A stretch of 64,000 nucleotides of DNA from Semisulcospira habei (lineage: Eukaryota; Mollusca; Gastropoda; Semisulcospiridae): positions 181,040,838 to 181,104,837 of the forward strand of contig BTPG01000005.1 in NCBI GenBank assembly GCA_036245525.1, in the 5' to 3' direction. The first letter of the stretch is position 1. Each line of letters begins with the position of its first letter. The notes under the pieces are model-generated. The model saw only the letters and a list, made by a program, of their open reading frames with translations. It had not been told where the DNA came from and searched no databases. This document shows, piece after piece, positions 42,556 through 53,433 of this stretch. Both the position numbers and the translations under genes were made by a program.

Positions 42556-42972
42556 TTACAAAAGCAGCGAACGCAAGAGGGGAAAAAAAGGCTCGGATAA
42601 TGTCATAATTTCCAACACGTGTGTACCATAGGACAAGGTCTCTTAACATGTTGAAAGAAGATATCATAATGTATTGCACGGTATTCAAGGGCAAAGGCTT
42701 AGTTCGAGGGTGGCAAGCAACAATGAAAACAGGCCAATCAAGTCATGTCACGTATACCCGCCACACAGCTCAGTAAACAGACCCACATTCATTCTTTTGA
42801 ACTCAGTCCATCTGGGTCATTCGGCACCAGCACACGGCAACAAACAAGACTGTGACGCATATTCCATGGGATCATGTTAACCCAGTTTGTACACACACTC
42901 TGCCGGTATTGTTTACATTCCTGCGTGCTCGACATAAGGGGTTAACACCATCAATGCCACTCCACTATAGCA
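42556..42972. other. No gene; isolated TPal-A end
   Basis: At 42939 ggggttaacaccatcaatgc, cactcc looks like a TPal-A terminus with no partner. Otherwise unassigned. Confidence 0.5.
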
Positions 42973-43250
42973 TTAACCCATTCAGTGACTACTGACGCAG
43001 ATTGCGTGTCTGTCAACTTCATCATTAATTACACGCCAGCCGTCAAAGTAACACTACGGATTCAAAAAGGTTTTAGCAAGAGGCATAGATCCACATGAGC
43101 CTCCGCAGTTGCGGGGGCTCATGAGGATCTATGACTCTTGCCTAGACCAATGTGCTTCCAAGTCCTTTTGACGGTTGTCGTTTTTAGTCGTTGGAGTGAA
43201 CAAAGATTTATGGAAACACAACGTACGTCTATTGGCAGGGAAGTGGTTAA
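42973..43250 (+). mobile_element. TPal-A palindromic MITE, long variant
   Basis: TTAACCCATTCAGTGACTAC at the left and ttggcagggaagtggttaa at the right. Palindrome 43076-43141. The left arm (acgcagattgcgtgtctgtc) is of the type seen in minus-oriented copies, the right arm of the plus type, as in 6233-6523. Confidence 0.82.
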
Positions 43251-44664
43251 AGTGCCGAACACAGGGGCGGGAGGAAAGGGGGGGGGGAGGGAGGGGCATC
43301 TGAAGTGAACAGTCAGATCTGGCTTGTGTAGTACAAGAGTGTTATTTGGCACCAGGTATATTCTTAACCAAAACGCTCCAGGCTTTTTTTTTCCTCGAGA
43401 CGGTGGATCAACACATTTCTGAGTGTGCCTTTTTGAGGGCAACATTTTGCGAACTACCTGCAACATAAAGCCTTATTTGATTGAATATGGCACCTATAAA
43501 CTGTATTCTCACAGGGAAAAAACAACTGACGTATTTGCCACTGTCAACGTGGCTATCTTTGTAAGACTATGGATTCTTCAATCAATGGATTTCACTCCAC
43601 TAACAACGTGCAATGCATTTTATTGCACACATTTTTAAACGAAAGATCGCCCAAAACAAACATGCGTCTGAAACAAATTTAAACTTCTTTGGCCGCCATA
43701 ACAAAAAAAAGCCAAAAAAAGACAAACTCGCGTCTCGAACAAACTCCAACTTCTTTCGACGTAACAAATCTATTAATTGACGCTCTATCATGCGTGTCCC
43801 TTTATGAACACTGACATTTCGTATGCCCCATTTCTCAGAAGGAAAAATTGCTGATGCTCTGAATGGGGGAGGAGAAAAGATCTGGGATCATATGCATAAC
43901 AATTAGAACTGAAGCCATCAGCCAGGCCTAAAATCAGAAGTCAGGCTACTGTCACGACAGTAGGCTAAGACTTCTAGATTGGACCCGGGCCCTACCACGG
44001 TTTCACCCACTTTCATGAATACCGCCAGTCCCAGCTGAGGATCGGAACGATTCCGTCCGCGAGAGACATAGATCATCATGTGCACTGCAGCTGTGCCATT
44101 GATTTATTTTCACATCTTTCAATCAGGGTAGGACCTTCGGGTCGCCGAGGACACGACAGCATGACGTCATAAACGTGAGCTGGTCTGTGATTTTGGATCT
44201 CACAGACCAGCGCACAAAACCTGCGGCAAGAAACACAGACGCTCATGCAGCAAAGGGATCATGAGTACCCGTGCCGTCTGCAGTGAGCACGCAATCACCC
44301 CCATTTTACGTCTGTTTCCGCGGTCAGAGAAAGAAGGTGATAAGAGTTGCGGAGGCCGGATCGACTTCGCCGGACAGGAGGGGCCTAGATCATTCAATGT
44401 AACAGACATTTGTAGAAAAAGGTCAACGTCTCCCTGCACTATCCCTCCACCAGCGCAGTTCGGCTGTAAAACGACATACAGCCTAATGGTTCCCAGCGTC
44501 TCGAGCGGAAGACTGGTCGTGTGCACTTCATGAAACCGAGGCAGACATCTAGATTTTGTCTGAGAGAGTATAGCGTGCCTACACTCACAGTTCCAATTCG
44601 AAATCCCGCTGAAATCATATCTCGTTACATGGATAATACACGTAAATGAGGACGGTGGGGATCG
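43251..44664. other. No gene recognised; two small palindromes
   Basis: G-rich tract 43265-43295. Palindrome 43937-43976 (agaagtcaggctactgtcac / gacagtaggctaagacttct). Family F half-palindrome 44181-44213 (gctggtctgtgattttggat / ctcacagaccagc). Decayed TPal-A-like words at 44063 and 44225. The 161-codon minus-strand frame at 44200-44685 has no motif I know. Confidence 0.5.
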
Positions 44665-44729
44665 GCAAGAGGCATGGATTCTCATGAGCCCCTGCTTCGC
44701 AGGAGCTCATGAGAATCTATGTCTCTTGC
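44665..44729. mobile_element. TPal-A hairpin core
   Basis: gcaagaggcatggattctca, tgagcccctgcttcgcagga and complement. The stem has the gattctc/gagaatc compensated variant. Confidence 0.75.
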
Positions 44730-44902
44730 AGATGAGGTGGCTCTGAGTCACGCCTCGAACATTACAAAGATTGATGGCTCGATCTTAGACAAATCCTGAA
44801 CAGGGCACCAAAGTCAGTTAGCTTGGATCCGCGGCTTCTAATCCTGGTCAGCGCCTCCTATAGTGAGAAACATCGTGACGAGCAAGAAAGTAGAGACGAG
44901 AT

Positions 44903-45222
44903 GGGTGGGTGGGTGGGTGGGTGGGTGGGTGAGTGGGTGAGTGGGTGGGTGGTTGGATGGGCAAGTGTGTGTGGTGGGTGGGTGAGTGGGTGGGTGGGTG
45001 AGTGGGTGGGTGAGTGGGTGGGTGGGTGGGTGGGCAAGTGTGTGTGTGTGGGATGGACGGATGAGTGGGCGGGTAAGTGAGTGGGTGGATGGATGGCTGG
45101 ATAGATGAATGCATGGGTGTGTGGTTGAGTACGTGGTTATTTGGATGAGTGGGTGGATGGCTGGCTGGATGGATGAATGCATGGGTGTGTGGTTGAGTAC
45201 GTGGTTATATGGATGCGTTGTT
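44903..45222. repeat. (GGGT)n/(GGAT)n microsatellite with imperfect higher-order repeat
   Basis: ggtg and ggtgagt units, then a longer direct repeat (gatggatgaatgcatgggtg, tgtggttgagtacgtggtta) at about 45094-45140 and 45167-45210. Tryptophan/glycine and histidine/proline frames are artefacts. Confidence 0.93.
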
Positions 45223-45659
45223 TCGTTCCAAATTAATTAGCTAAACTAACGCAAACTAATGTAACTTTAAACATAAACAATAAACAATAAAACACACAGA
45301 AAACTAGCACATACGAAACTAAATAAACTGAATACAATGAACTGATTTTTCATCCGAGTTTTATTTACGACCACGTGAAGTTTTCAGTTGAGATAATTGG
45401 CCTAATTGTTCCAGTATCATTGGCACAATTGAGCCAACTATCCTACAGAAAAACGCAAGTGTTAAAACTTAAACTCAGAATAAAACTGATTTAGATACGA
45501 TGAAAAAATTACGTTTCCCTCATTAGTGCATTTATTTTAAACCATCCCTGCTCTTTTCAGCTTAAAGCAAATGTCGTGAAAGGTAACGTTTCCTTAATTG
45601 GTGCATTTATTTTAATACCATGCGTGCTGTTATCGGACTATTAGCCAAAAGGTCATATT
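45223..45659. other. No gene; local duplication
   Basis: AT-rich. tttccctcattagtgcattt, attttaa (45513) is repeated as tttccttaattggtgcattt, attttaa (45589), about 76 bp apart. Confidence 0.55.
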
Positions 45660-45662
45660 TTA

Positions 45663-46173
45663 AGGCCCCGCTACACATGCCCGGTTTTGAGGCCGATTCC
45701 CGGTCAGTTTCGAATCGGTACTGAGGTGATCGGGCCGGACTAAAAAAAAAAAAACGTGTGAACTACCACACATTTCCCGACTTGTTTAGCCGACCGGTTT
45801 GAACCGAAGATCAAAGTCGTACCTGTTCTGCAAAATGGCTGCTAGTTTTGACAGTGATGATGATGTGCTTGCATTATCAGCAGTTTTGCATCATATTCGG
45901 GAAGAGGCGTGCGAAACATCAGCAACGGCGGTGGTACTGATCACAGCAGGCGTGTTCCGCCATTTGCAAACTGAAACGACGTGCTTTGCGAGACGCGCTC
46001 TGATTGGTTGAAGCTTACAACCGGGGCCGATTCGGATTGGAAAAATAGAGCAGGTTCTAGACACCCGATTCCCAGCCGATTGGGACCGGATCGGATAATT
46101 GACGTCATCCGATCGCAATCGGATCGGAATCGGCTTCAAAATCGGGGCACAACCGGCACGTGTGGCGGGGCCT
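45663..46173 (+). mobile_element. PIF/Harbinger-like non-autonomous DNA transposon
   Basis: 511 bp between AGGCCCCGCTACACATGCCC and its inverted counterpart ggcacgtgtggcggggcct, flanked by TTA on both sides (45660-45662 and 46174-46176). TTA duplications and GC-rich ends suit PIF/Harbinger-type elements. Inner sequence has inverted ccgattcccggtc / gattcccagccgattgg words. It holds the start of an open frame and a TGACGTCA octamer (46100-46107). A second copy (57855-60866) hosts LINE copy B. Confidence 0.85.
45835..45909 (+). pseudogene. N-terminal remnant of a Harbinger-type ORF
   Basis: ATG followed by MAASFDSDDDVLALSAVLHH, IREE. The same frame is kept in the second copy (from 60538; MAASLDSDDD...), with one substitution. 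After IREE the copies lose similarity in frame and jump to the 3' part. A MA-x-DSDD start resembles N-termini I recall from HARBI1-like nucleases of invertebrate elements, but the catalytic domain is absent, so this is a tentative assignment. It marks the element as a deletion derivative of an autonomous parent. Confidence 0.5.
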
Positions 46174-46275
46174 TTAGACTAGGCTTTCGCAAGAACTAAA
46201 CTTTTCTGGCAAGGTTGCCTCGACTGCACAGCTCAAAGGCAATGCTGCATTAGCATGAAATTCGAACGTGACGAG

Positions 46276-46467
46276 TTAACCCACCTAGCATCATGGCCAC
46301 ATTTTCCAGATTTAGGAGTTATGTACCAGTTGCAGAAGATATATTTACCATGATAATTCAAGGGTTGTGCCAGATTGGCTTGGCGCCTAAAGGCGCCAAG
46401 CCAATCTGGCACGACCTTTGAATTATCATGGCCAATCCATCTCCTGCTGTAGGGCGTTGGGGCTAAT
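46276..46467. mobile_element. TPal-B MITE, right end decayed
   Basis: TTAACCCACCTAGCATCATG at the left. Palindrome 46347-46431 (taccatgataattcaagggt around gcgcctaaaggcgcc, with ccaatctgg/ccagattgg). The right end ggcgttggggctaatccg lacks TTAA. Confidence 0.8.
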
Positions 46468-46513
46468 CCGACCAAAAACCGACCGGTGACAGAATTGCGG
46501 ATTGGCCAGCAGA

Positions 46514-46728
46514 TTAACCCCTTTCAGTGCCGAGAAGAACTGAAAGCACCCAACTGCAAGAGGCACAGATCCTCATGAGCCCCCGCAGTTGCGGGGGCTC
46601 ATGAGGATCTATGCCTCTTGCTGACCTAATTGTTAATCGATGTTCCAAGGACAGCTAGGGCTTGTTGGTGTTGAATTGACGAAGCCTGCAGAAACAAAGT
46701 TTCCGTCAACCGGCACTGAATGGGTTAA
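46514..46728 (+). mobile_element. TPal-A palindromic MITE, complete
   Basis: TTAACCCCTTTCAGTGCCGA at the left and ccggcactgaatgggttaa at the right, 215 bp. Palindrome 46556-46621 is almost perfect around gcagttgcgggg. Confidence 0.92.
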
Positions 46729-47455
46729 CAATTATAGGCACGGCACTGAATCTAGGAGACAGGCAATGGGGCCTTGAACCCTCTGTATTTTTTATGTGCT
46801 GACCAATCACAGTGTCCGAAAATGGACTGACTGCAAGACAATGGATGATAGGCTTGACGACGTCTCTGGGACACTGTTGACAACTGCGGTCCACTGTTAA
46901 ACGGTATAGATCTTCACAAGCTGCACAGGCTGATGTTTGAGAAAGGGTCGTCTGCGCCCTGTGTTGTCCTGGCGACCTTTTGTACTGTGTTATGGTTCTG
47001 TTAGAATCAAGGATGTCCGCGCGGCGCAGCGGTCCCAGTCAGAATTTCTTACAGGAGAGCGCAGACGAAGGGGAGACAAGCCAAAAACCGAGCGCTGATT
47101 TGTCCCATTCACGACCGGTAGCTCACCCCAGCCTGGCTAAATGCGCATGTCATTGGCTAAATTAGCTGGGATATATTCAATTATACCGATACCCGTTCTT
47201 TTTCAGCGCACAAACGCGCTACTTTTGGAACAAAGATAAGGCCCACAACAAAGTGTCAGCACTGCAGGCGGGGTCATCAGGAGGTATGCCTCTAGCTGTT
47301 TCAGTACATCTGTGTTACTGAAGCGCAGGTGGTCATCGGGGGTCGCAGTAATGATAGTTTGAGAGTAGAAGCAGTGGGCCAATTTAGTCCCTGCAAATTT
47401 ACTCTGACAGTACTTGCTGGACTGAATAAGTCCGACTCGGCTGATGTCGTAAAAA
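46729..47455. other. No gene recognised; TPal-A right-arm scrap
   Basis: At 47255-47300 a decayed TPal-A right half (gcactgcaggcggggtcatc, aggaggtatgcctctagctg). Otherwise unassigned. Confidence 0.5.
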
Positions 47456-47540
47456 CCCTTTGGATGTCAGTAGCGCTTTTTGGCGAGGTGTTGCCTTGCA
47501 GGAATCACCTCGACACAAAGCACTTCTGACAGCCAAAGGT
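47456..47540. mobile_element. Palindromic family I element, intact
   Basis: ccctttggatgtcagtagcg, ctttttggcgaggtgttgcc ... gcaggaatcacctcgacaca, aagcacttctgacagccaaa, g. The best single-copy example of the palindrome that carries the 27-bp array at 14401. Confidence 0.8.
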
Positions 47541-47820
47541 AGTAGGGCATTCACGTAGGAATATTTCAAGAAAAATGTCATTTCAGAATCTAACGTGTTT
47601 TTTTTTTTTTCATAGACAATGCATGGTACGAAATATTGGATGCATTTTTCTGTCTAATTTTGATAAAAGGTTTCCGCCATAATGTTTCACCATAAAAACA
47701 GGGGAAAACTAGGCGAGTCCGGAGTAAACAAGCGTCATAAAATCGGTAAGCCGTAAATTTTTTTTCGACGCAGCTAGCAACATAGCTAAAGTATGATTCA
47801 ACCAAACGATCCTTTTGTTG

Positions 47821-48034
47821 TTAACTCATTCAACCCCGACACACCACAGCAAGACATGGATCGAGTATGATAGTTTAAGGGTGGTGCCATATTAGCTTGG
47901 CGCCCATAGGCGCCAAGCTATTCTGGCACCATCCTTGAACTATCATGCTCGAACTGTCCGTAGAATTGTAATACAGTCCTTCAGAGGGCAACTTAACAAT
48001 TTGGGGATTTGGGTCCTGGGGTAGAATGTGTTAA
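47821..48034 (+). mobile_element. TPal-B palindromic MITE, complete
   Basis: TTAACTCATTCAACCCCGAC at the left and cctggggtagaatgtgttaa at the right, 214 bp. Palindrome about 47867-47952 around gcgcccataggcgcc. Confidence 0.92.
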
Positions 48035-48641
48035 TTCGACTCATACCCTACTGGTGTTGTACAAATCCAATGCAATCGCCAAGCCAGAAGTCCGTTTCCA
48101 TCCGCCACGCAACGATCACTACAAGTAAAATGCCAAACTCCGAAACAAACCCAGGTCGCTCTCATGCATTCAGTCGCCAAGCCCGCATAAAGTTAACAGC
48201 AGGAGGGGTAGATTCTCATGAGCCCCTGCCTCTGTAAGGGCCCATGAGTATCTATTCATCCTTGCTGCGGAAAATTTGCTTCAGGTGTTCCTCAATTGAA
48301 CGTTTTATTGAGATTTACTGAGACCTCCAAGTTCCAGACCTGATGCATCCTTTTTAGAGATGTAGATGATCGTCTTTTCTGATAGGCGGGGGCAGGGGAT
48401 CTAACTGTTTGTCTGTCCAGCGCTGAGTAATTCCCCTTGGTGTGTGTACAGTTCTACCAGCGCTAGCTTCACTTATCTGGTTTGTGGGAGACCTCTAATA
48501 CGCGAGGCAAATTCTGCTAGGAAAGGGCATAGCTCATGCCGCTGTAGGGGCTCGTGAGAAATATAGTCCCTTGCTGACGAACATAAAACGGTTCTAGCTG
48601 TTCCTCAAAACTGAGGTGTTATTCCGGGCCCGCGTAGACCT
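48035..48641. other. No gene; two decayed TPal-A cores and a family H copy
   Basis: Decayed TPal-A palindromes at 48197-48265 (ggaggggtagattctcatga) and 48515-48577 (aggaaagggcatagctcatg). At 48412-48470 tgtccagcgctgagtaattc, cccttgg is a single arm of the inverted repeat seen at 1255-1490. Confidence 0.55.
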
Positions 48642-48845
48642 TTAACCCCTTCAGTGCCCGCTGACGCAGACTGTTCATCACACACAATAAGAAAACTGGA
48701 TCTAGCTGTCCCTGGGACATGCACTCAAAGTGGTGTCAGCAAGAGGCATAGATCCTCATGAGCCCCCGCCACTGCGGGGCTCATGAGGATCTATACCTCT
48801 TGCAGCTGGGTGGTGTTCAGATTTTCTCGGCACTGAACAGGTTAA
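48642..48845 (-). mobile_element. TPal-A palindromic MITE, complete
   Basis: TTAACCCCTTCAGTGCCCGC at the left and tctcggcactgaacaggtta, a at the right. Palindrome 48739-48803. The right TTAA (48842-48845) is shared with the next element. Confidence 0.88.
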
Positions 48846-49142
48846 CCCACCCACTGTCAGTAGTTAGTTATTTGGGTTTAACGCCGAGCAGGCGACTAAG
48901 AACATCTCACGGCGACACTGTCAGTAGACGCAGTTTGTGCCTCTGACATTTATTTGATTAAGTTCAACTTCAGAGAACATTAGCCGTCCAATAAACAACG
49001 CGGACACAATGATGCGTCAGCAAGAGGCATAGATCCTCATGAGCCCCCGCGACTGCGGGGGCTCATGAGGATCTATGCCTCTTGCAGTTGGGTGACGCTC
49101 AATTTTTTTTTTTTCTCTCTCTCGGCAGCGAAAGGTCCTTAA
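48842..49142 (-). mobile_element. TPal-A palindromic MITE with nested mini-retroposon
   Basis: It begins at the shared TTAA (ttaacccacccactgtcagt) and ends ctcggcagcgaaaggtcctt, aa (49139-49142). Palindrome 49020-49085 is perfect. The 52-bp mini-retroposon lies near the left end. Confidence 0.88.
48852..48927 (-). mobile_element. 52-bp mini-retroposon with 12-bp target duplication
   Basis: The insert at 48864-48915 is bracketed by cactgtcagtag (48852-48863 and 48916-48927). Removing it restores a normal TPal-A left arm (cactgtcagtagacgcag), comparable to 48654-48670. Same unit as at 2264, 9271 and 19782. Confidence 0.92.
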
Positions 49143-49395
49143 TACGCGCTGTAATTCTCCAGTATTGAGCTGTCCCAGGGCCGATGCTGCTATTGCGTCA
49201 ATCCAATCACGGCTCCATTTCCCGGCTGCAGGGTACGCTTCCTCCTGTACTGATTTATCGTGTCATTTACAGCCAATCCGCTCAAGGGGTCAACTTCGCT
49301 GAAGTTCGTGGTGCGATTCCACTCAGTGTCAATCGACTCAGCGTCAGTCTGAAGCACTTCTCCGTCGAGGAAAAAAAAGTAAACTAGATCCAGAT
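49143..49395. other. No gene recognised
   Basis: Unassigned sequence between TPal elements. Short opposing frames have no motif. Confidence 0.45.
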
Positions 49396-49462
49396 GCAAG
49401 TGATATAGATCTTCATGAGGCCCCGTGATTGCGGGGGCTCATGAGAATCTATACCCTCTTGC
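49396..49462. mobile_element. TPal-A hairpin core
   Basis: gcaagtgatatagatcttca, tgaggccccgtgattgcggg and complement ending ccctcttgc. The right arm (gacaaatttgtttccatg) continues to a poly-T run. Confidence 0.7.
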
Positions 49463-49664
49463 TGAGACAAATTTGTTTCCATGTTGTTTTTTTTTTTTGT
49501 TTTGAGGATTGCCACTGCAGATGGTTGAATGAACAGAGATTTCAGAAGAAAAAAAATTCAATATACTCAGAGTACTACCAGCAAAGATTTATGAAATCGC
49601 AGCATTCTCATAGTTCATTGTCTGCTATTTTAAACATTACAGCTTTCCTACCCATGTTTATTTC

Positions 49665-49945
49665 GGAGTGATGATGGACGGCCAGAAAGCAGACCCTATG
49701 GAGGACAGTAACATTTATTGCCTATGGAGTACTACCTGAATACTGATCAATTCTCGCGCACTACGACTGTGCCATTTTGATTTTTACAAAGACCTTTCAA
49801 ATGACATGCTATTGGACACGTCCATCTCTTTTTTTTTTTTCTCTCCCCTGGATTCCCTTGAATCCAGCTCCTGGGTCCGTGACGGGGACTCGAACCCACG
49901 ACCCGGCTATTCCCTGTGCTCTCTTTCATACCCATCTTTCTACCA
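49665..49945 (-). mobile_element. tRNA-headed SINE (family S), 3' end missing
   Basis: gatgatggacggccagaaag, gcctatggagtactacctga, then the head with gacggggactcgaacccacg (B box on the minus strand). The stem-loop tail is not present at the left end. Confidence 0.75.
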
Positions 49946-50223
49946 CCCATTCACGTCAGCAAGCACAAGCAACAGAGCTAGGCGTCATTACTGTCCCCCT
50001 TTTTTGTGCGATAGGAAACTCTCATGTGCAGCGATACATAGACAAGAGCAGAAAAGTCTTTCATTTTAAAACATTCAAACGTTAAAATTAAATGAAAATG
50101 TAGACAGTGGATCTCAATTATTGTGCAAAGTGTTCCTGACAAATATTTTTTTAAACATGCCAGAAACATTTATGAAGGCGAGATAATGAACCATTAACCC
50201 TTCACTGCATCCAGAAGGTCGTT

Positions 50224-50421
50224 TTAACCCTTTCACTGCTGAGAAAAATGGAACACCATGCAAGAGGTATAGACCCTCATGAGCCCCCGCGACAACAGGG
50301 GCTCATGAGGATCTATGCCTCTTGCTGAAACCATTCTGTACCAACGTTCCTCGGCGGGTTGTGGCTTTTGGGCGGTGAATGAACAAAGATTGTATGCGTC
50401 CAGTGGTTGGGAAGTGGTTAA
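50224..50421 (+). mobile_element. TPal-A palindromic MITE, complete
   Basis: TTAACCCTTTCACTGCTGAG at the left and ccagtggttgggaagtggtt, aa at the right. Palindrome 50260-50325 with a mutated centre (gcgacaacagg). A second TTAACCCTTCACTGC fragment lies at 50194. Confidence 0.88.
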
Positions 50422-50943
50422 AGACTTCATAGTTAAAACACGATGGATTTTCTTCTTCTTTTTTTAATGACGAGGCACACCAGCTAAGCTTCCGTACCAA
50501 GCCTGACCTTTGGCCTTTTCGAACTGTCGATGTCATTTTCAAGACAACGATGCAAATGAAGCAATTTTGCGTATGCCAGTTAAAAGGATTTAGGGGGCCA
50601 TGTTGGAGTAACGCTGGCTGGAGATGTTTTGAACAAAAGCACTCAATCTTACATTGAAACGACGTTGACATGACACGCTTCGAAGGACGTCTCTTATGTA
50701 CCGGGATAACGTTGGCATGGAATGTTTAGAATGCAACCTGCAGACTGCTTACGAAACGTTCCGTGCCAACGTTGTTTCTGATATGAAATTTCTTGCGGGG
50801 GATTACTTTGAAGGTCGATTTTGGCGCTATAGAAAAACTTTGATGAGAAAGTAATCAGTCCGACAGACAGATTTAGTACAGCGTGTTAAGACTTCATCAT
50901 TGGTTGAATCAGCAGGCTGCATTGTAGTGGAACTGACCACGTG
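50422..50943. other. No gene recognised
   Basis: Unassigned; a weak family I-like stretch lies at 50787-50835 (tttcttgcgggggattactt). Confidence 0.45.
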
Positions 50944-51154
50944 TTAACCATTTCCTTGCCGAGAAAATTTAACCGTCACCAGAATGCAAGAGGTATAGAT
51001 CCTCATGAGCCCACGCTGTCGCGGAGGCTCATGAGGATCTATACCTCTTGCTGAGACCAATTGTTTGCATGTCACGGTCCTTCGACGGTTGTGGCCTTTG
51101 GTCGTTTAAGAAAAAATGATTTCAGAAATACAACATAGGCTGGGAAGGGGCTAA
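50944..51154 (+). mobile_element. TPal-A palindromic MITE
   Basis: TTAACCATTTCCTTGCCGAG at the left; right end ggctgggaaggggctaa has CTAA. Palindrome 50986-51051 around cacgctgtcgcgg is nearly perfect. Confidence 0.85.
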
Positions 51155-51343
51155 ACTGACAAACGTGACGCATGAGCTTAACCAACTAAAACGAGTACTG
51201 CCGGCTTGTACCATAAAAAGAAACCAGTAACTTGGTAAGCTGTGTTCGTGACAAAGATAGGCAGTTCTTGATTACTTTGCTGAAAATATGCATCCGTGGG
51301 TCGTAAACAATAAATTAGAACCGAAGGAAATTTGACCGATGCT

Positions 51344-51840
51344 GATAATAATAATAATTACGGTATTTATAATGCGCTTATCTTATAATAATTATAACTC
51401 TAAGCGCGCACTCACAACTCGCACACGCATGCGCACGCTTTAGACAATAACTCACGTAACACAAATAGTGAAAATACATTACGACGGTCAGCTTGGGGTG
51501 GGGAGTGTGGTGATATAGTGCTAGAACTGTTGAAAGAGGTGAGTTTTGAGGGCGCACTGGAAGGAGGAGAGAGAGTGTTTCTGACGGAGAGAGAGTGGGA
51601 GAGTGTTCCGGGTAGATGGACCGTATACTGAGAAGGAGCGGGGGCCGAAAGTCCTGAGTTTGGTGCGGGGGATGAGGAGGCGGAGAGGGTTGGAGGCGGA
51701 GCGGAGGGAGCGGGGAGGAGTGTAGGGATGAAGTAAGTTGGAGAGATAGGCAGGAGCGTAGTTGTTCAGGGATTTGTAGCAGAGAGACAATCTTGTATTG
51801 GATGCGTTGGTGGATGGGGAGCCAGTGAAGGAGCTTGATT
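51344..51840 (-). mobile_element. CR1/L2-type LINE, copy C (short 3' fragment)
   Basis: Starts with (AAT)n and cggtatttataatgcgctta, as in copies A and B, and ends at ggagcttgat where similarity to B stops. Length about 495 bp. It agrees with copy B at almost every site where copy A differs, and so serves as an outgroup. Confidence 0.88.
51521..51840 (-). pseudogene. LINE ORF2 C-terminal fragment (copy C)
   Basis: The frame includes SLCYKSLNNYAPAYLSNLLH, PYTPPRSLRSAS and ends ALKTHLFQQF with the standard TAG stop. A 2-bp deletion relative to B lies near 51790 (gagacaatcttg against gagacagaatcttg). There is no catalytic domain; it is a dead fragment. Confidence 0.85.
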
Positions 51841-52069
51841 AATTGCCCGTGACACCATTTTGCATAATTCTGTTGAAGCTAACGCTGATCATCGGCGTAC
51901 ATGATTGAAAACGGAGAAGCAGAGAAACCCGGGAGAAATCGAGTATAAAACACGAAATGTCACAACTGAAAAGCACCATCGCGGTGGCGCAACGGCATCA
52001 TCAAAATGCCTTCGACTTGGGGATGGTTTTCTTATGTCCGTTTGTTTAGGTGTGCGCAGATTAAATTCG
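51841..52069. other. No gene recognised
   Basis: Unassigned spacer between LINE copy C and TPal-B. Confidence 0.4.
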
Positions 52070-52284
52070 TTAACTCATTCAGACCGACGGCCGTATTTCC
52101 CAAAATTTTGGAAGCGTTATCTAATGACTATGCACCAGTTGCAGGAGATGGATCGACCATGATAATTCAAGGACAGTGCCAGAATAGCTTGGCGCCGACA
52201 GGCGCCAAGCTAATCTGGCGCTACCCTTGAATATCATGGTCGACCCATCGCCTGCTGTAGTGCATCAGGGTTGAATGGGTTTAA
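52070..52284 (-). mobile_element. TPal-B palindromic MITE, complete
   Basis: TTAACTCATTCAGACCGACG at the left and catcagggttgaatgggttt, aa at the right, 215 bp. Palindrome 52153-52242 around gcgccgacaggcgcc with a few mismatches. Confidence 0.9.
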
Positions 52285-52319
52285 AGGTAGTAAGATTGTA
52301 CAAACATACATTTTGCAAC

Positions 52320-52384
52320 GGGCTTGCAACCCACTGCTCCTGGGGATTTAGCGCGATATAAATGCTCTTTGTTCTTCTTCTTCT

Positions 52385-52424
<40 letters not shown>

Positions 52425-52425
52425 C
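52320..52425 (+). repeat. LINE/SINE 3'-tail fragment with (TTC)n(ATT)n
   Basis: gggcttgcaacccactgctc, ctggggatttagcgcgatat, aaatgctctttg, then ttcttc and (ATT)n to 52423. Plus-strand version of the GCGC-ATATAAA-(ATT)n tail seen on the minus strand elsewhere. Confidence 0.7.
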
Positions 52426-52477
52426 TGAGAGGATTTTGGTACGAACGTGTCAATGGCAGAAAAAGTTAACCTCTTGT

Positions 52478-52534
52478 GTGTGTGTGTGTGTGTGCGTGTG
52501 TGTGTGTGTGTGCGTGTGTGTGTGTGTGCGTGTG

Positions 52535-52568
<34 letters not shown>

Positions 52569-52586
52569 CTTGTGTGTGTGTGTTTG
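52478..52586. repeat. (GT)n microsatellite with GC interruptions
   Basis: tgtgtg units with periodic tgcg. Confidence 0.95.
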
Positions 52587-52769
52587 AGAGGGTTACCATT
52601 GTTTATGAGTGTGATGTTAGTAGAATTACGTTTTTATGAGTTTTTACAATAATTGTACCTATATTGTTGTCTTTAGTTGACTTTTAGTCTTTGAGAGATG
52701 ACAGAGCACATGAAACCTAAAGACACATTTTTGTTTTATCTGTTTTAAAAACAGACAATAACGTTTTCT

Positions 52770-52856
52770 TGATTCTTGACTCACTGCCAAGAAAACTGAA
52801 CATCACTCAGCTGCAAGAGATATAGATCCTCATGAGCCCCCGCAACTCTAGCTGAC
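52770..52856 (+). mobile_element. TPal-A MITE, right stem deleted
   Basis: tcactgccaagaaaactgaa, ctgcaagagatatagatcct, catgagcccccgcaactcta, gctgacacc. The palindrome breaks at its centre and the right stem is lost down to its last bases. Confidence 0.7.
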
Positions 52857-52922
52857 ACCACTTTGTATCCTTGTATATTTGACGGTTGAGCAGGTAGGAA
52901 GTGTCAGTCTGTTACAATAGGC

Positions 52923-53141
52923 TTACACTCATTCTGCCCGCAACCCAACACAGCAAGATATGGCTCGACCATGATAGTTTAAGGGTTCTGGCAAAATAGC
53001 TTGGCGCTTATAGGCGCCACGCTATTCTGCCACCACCCTTGAACTATCATGGTCGATCTGTCTCCTGAATTGTAATGCAGTCCTCAGAGGATAACTCCCA
53101 AAAAATGTGGGCATTTCGTACCTCGGGCACAATGAGTTAAT
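52923..53141 (+). mobile_element. TPal-B palindromic MITE
   Basis: Left end ttacactcattctgcccgca (TTAC), right end ctcgggcacaatgagttaa. Palindrome 52966-53057 around gcgcttataggcgcc with mismatches. Confidence 0.87.
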
Positions 53142-53433
53142 AATAACAACTTTCTGCATTTGGTGGAAACATCAAGTGCACCGAAAATAGACTTGTGAGG
53201 TGTAAATTAGAGTCAGCCAAGGACATAACAGGTTACAATCTGAAATCGGACACATGGCCGAAGAATGGTCACGCATGGCTGCCTCCCCGCCATCCAATAA
53301 ACCTATTTCATCAGTCACACATGAGTTACTCCGGTAGATTACTGTAACAGTACGCGTGCAATGGCCGTGCCAGACAGCGCGAAGCTATGCCACCAGCCAG
53401 ACTTTATAGCTCGGGATGGTTTAGTGATAAATA
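53142..53433. other. No gene recognised
   Basis: Unassigned spacer. Confidence 0.4.

Noticed and set aside
45799..46011. 70-codon frame as a host gene
   Set aside because: It lies entirely within the Harbinger-like element and begins upstream of the conserved ATG; only the 25-residue remnant shared by both copies is retained as a feature.
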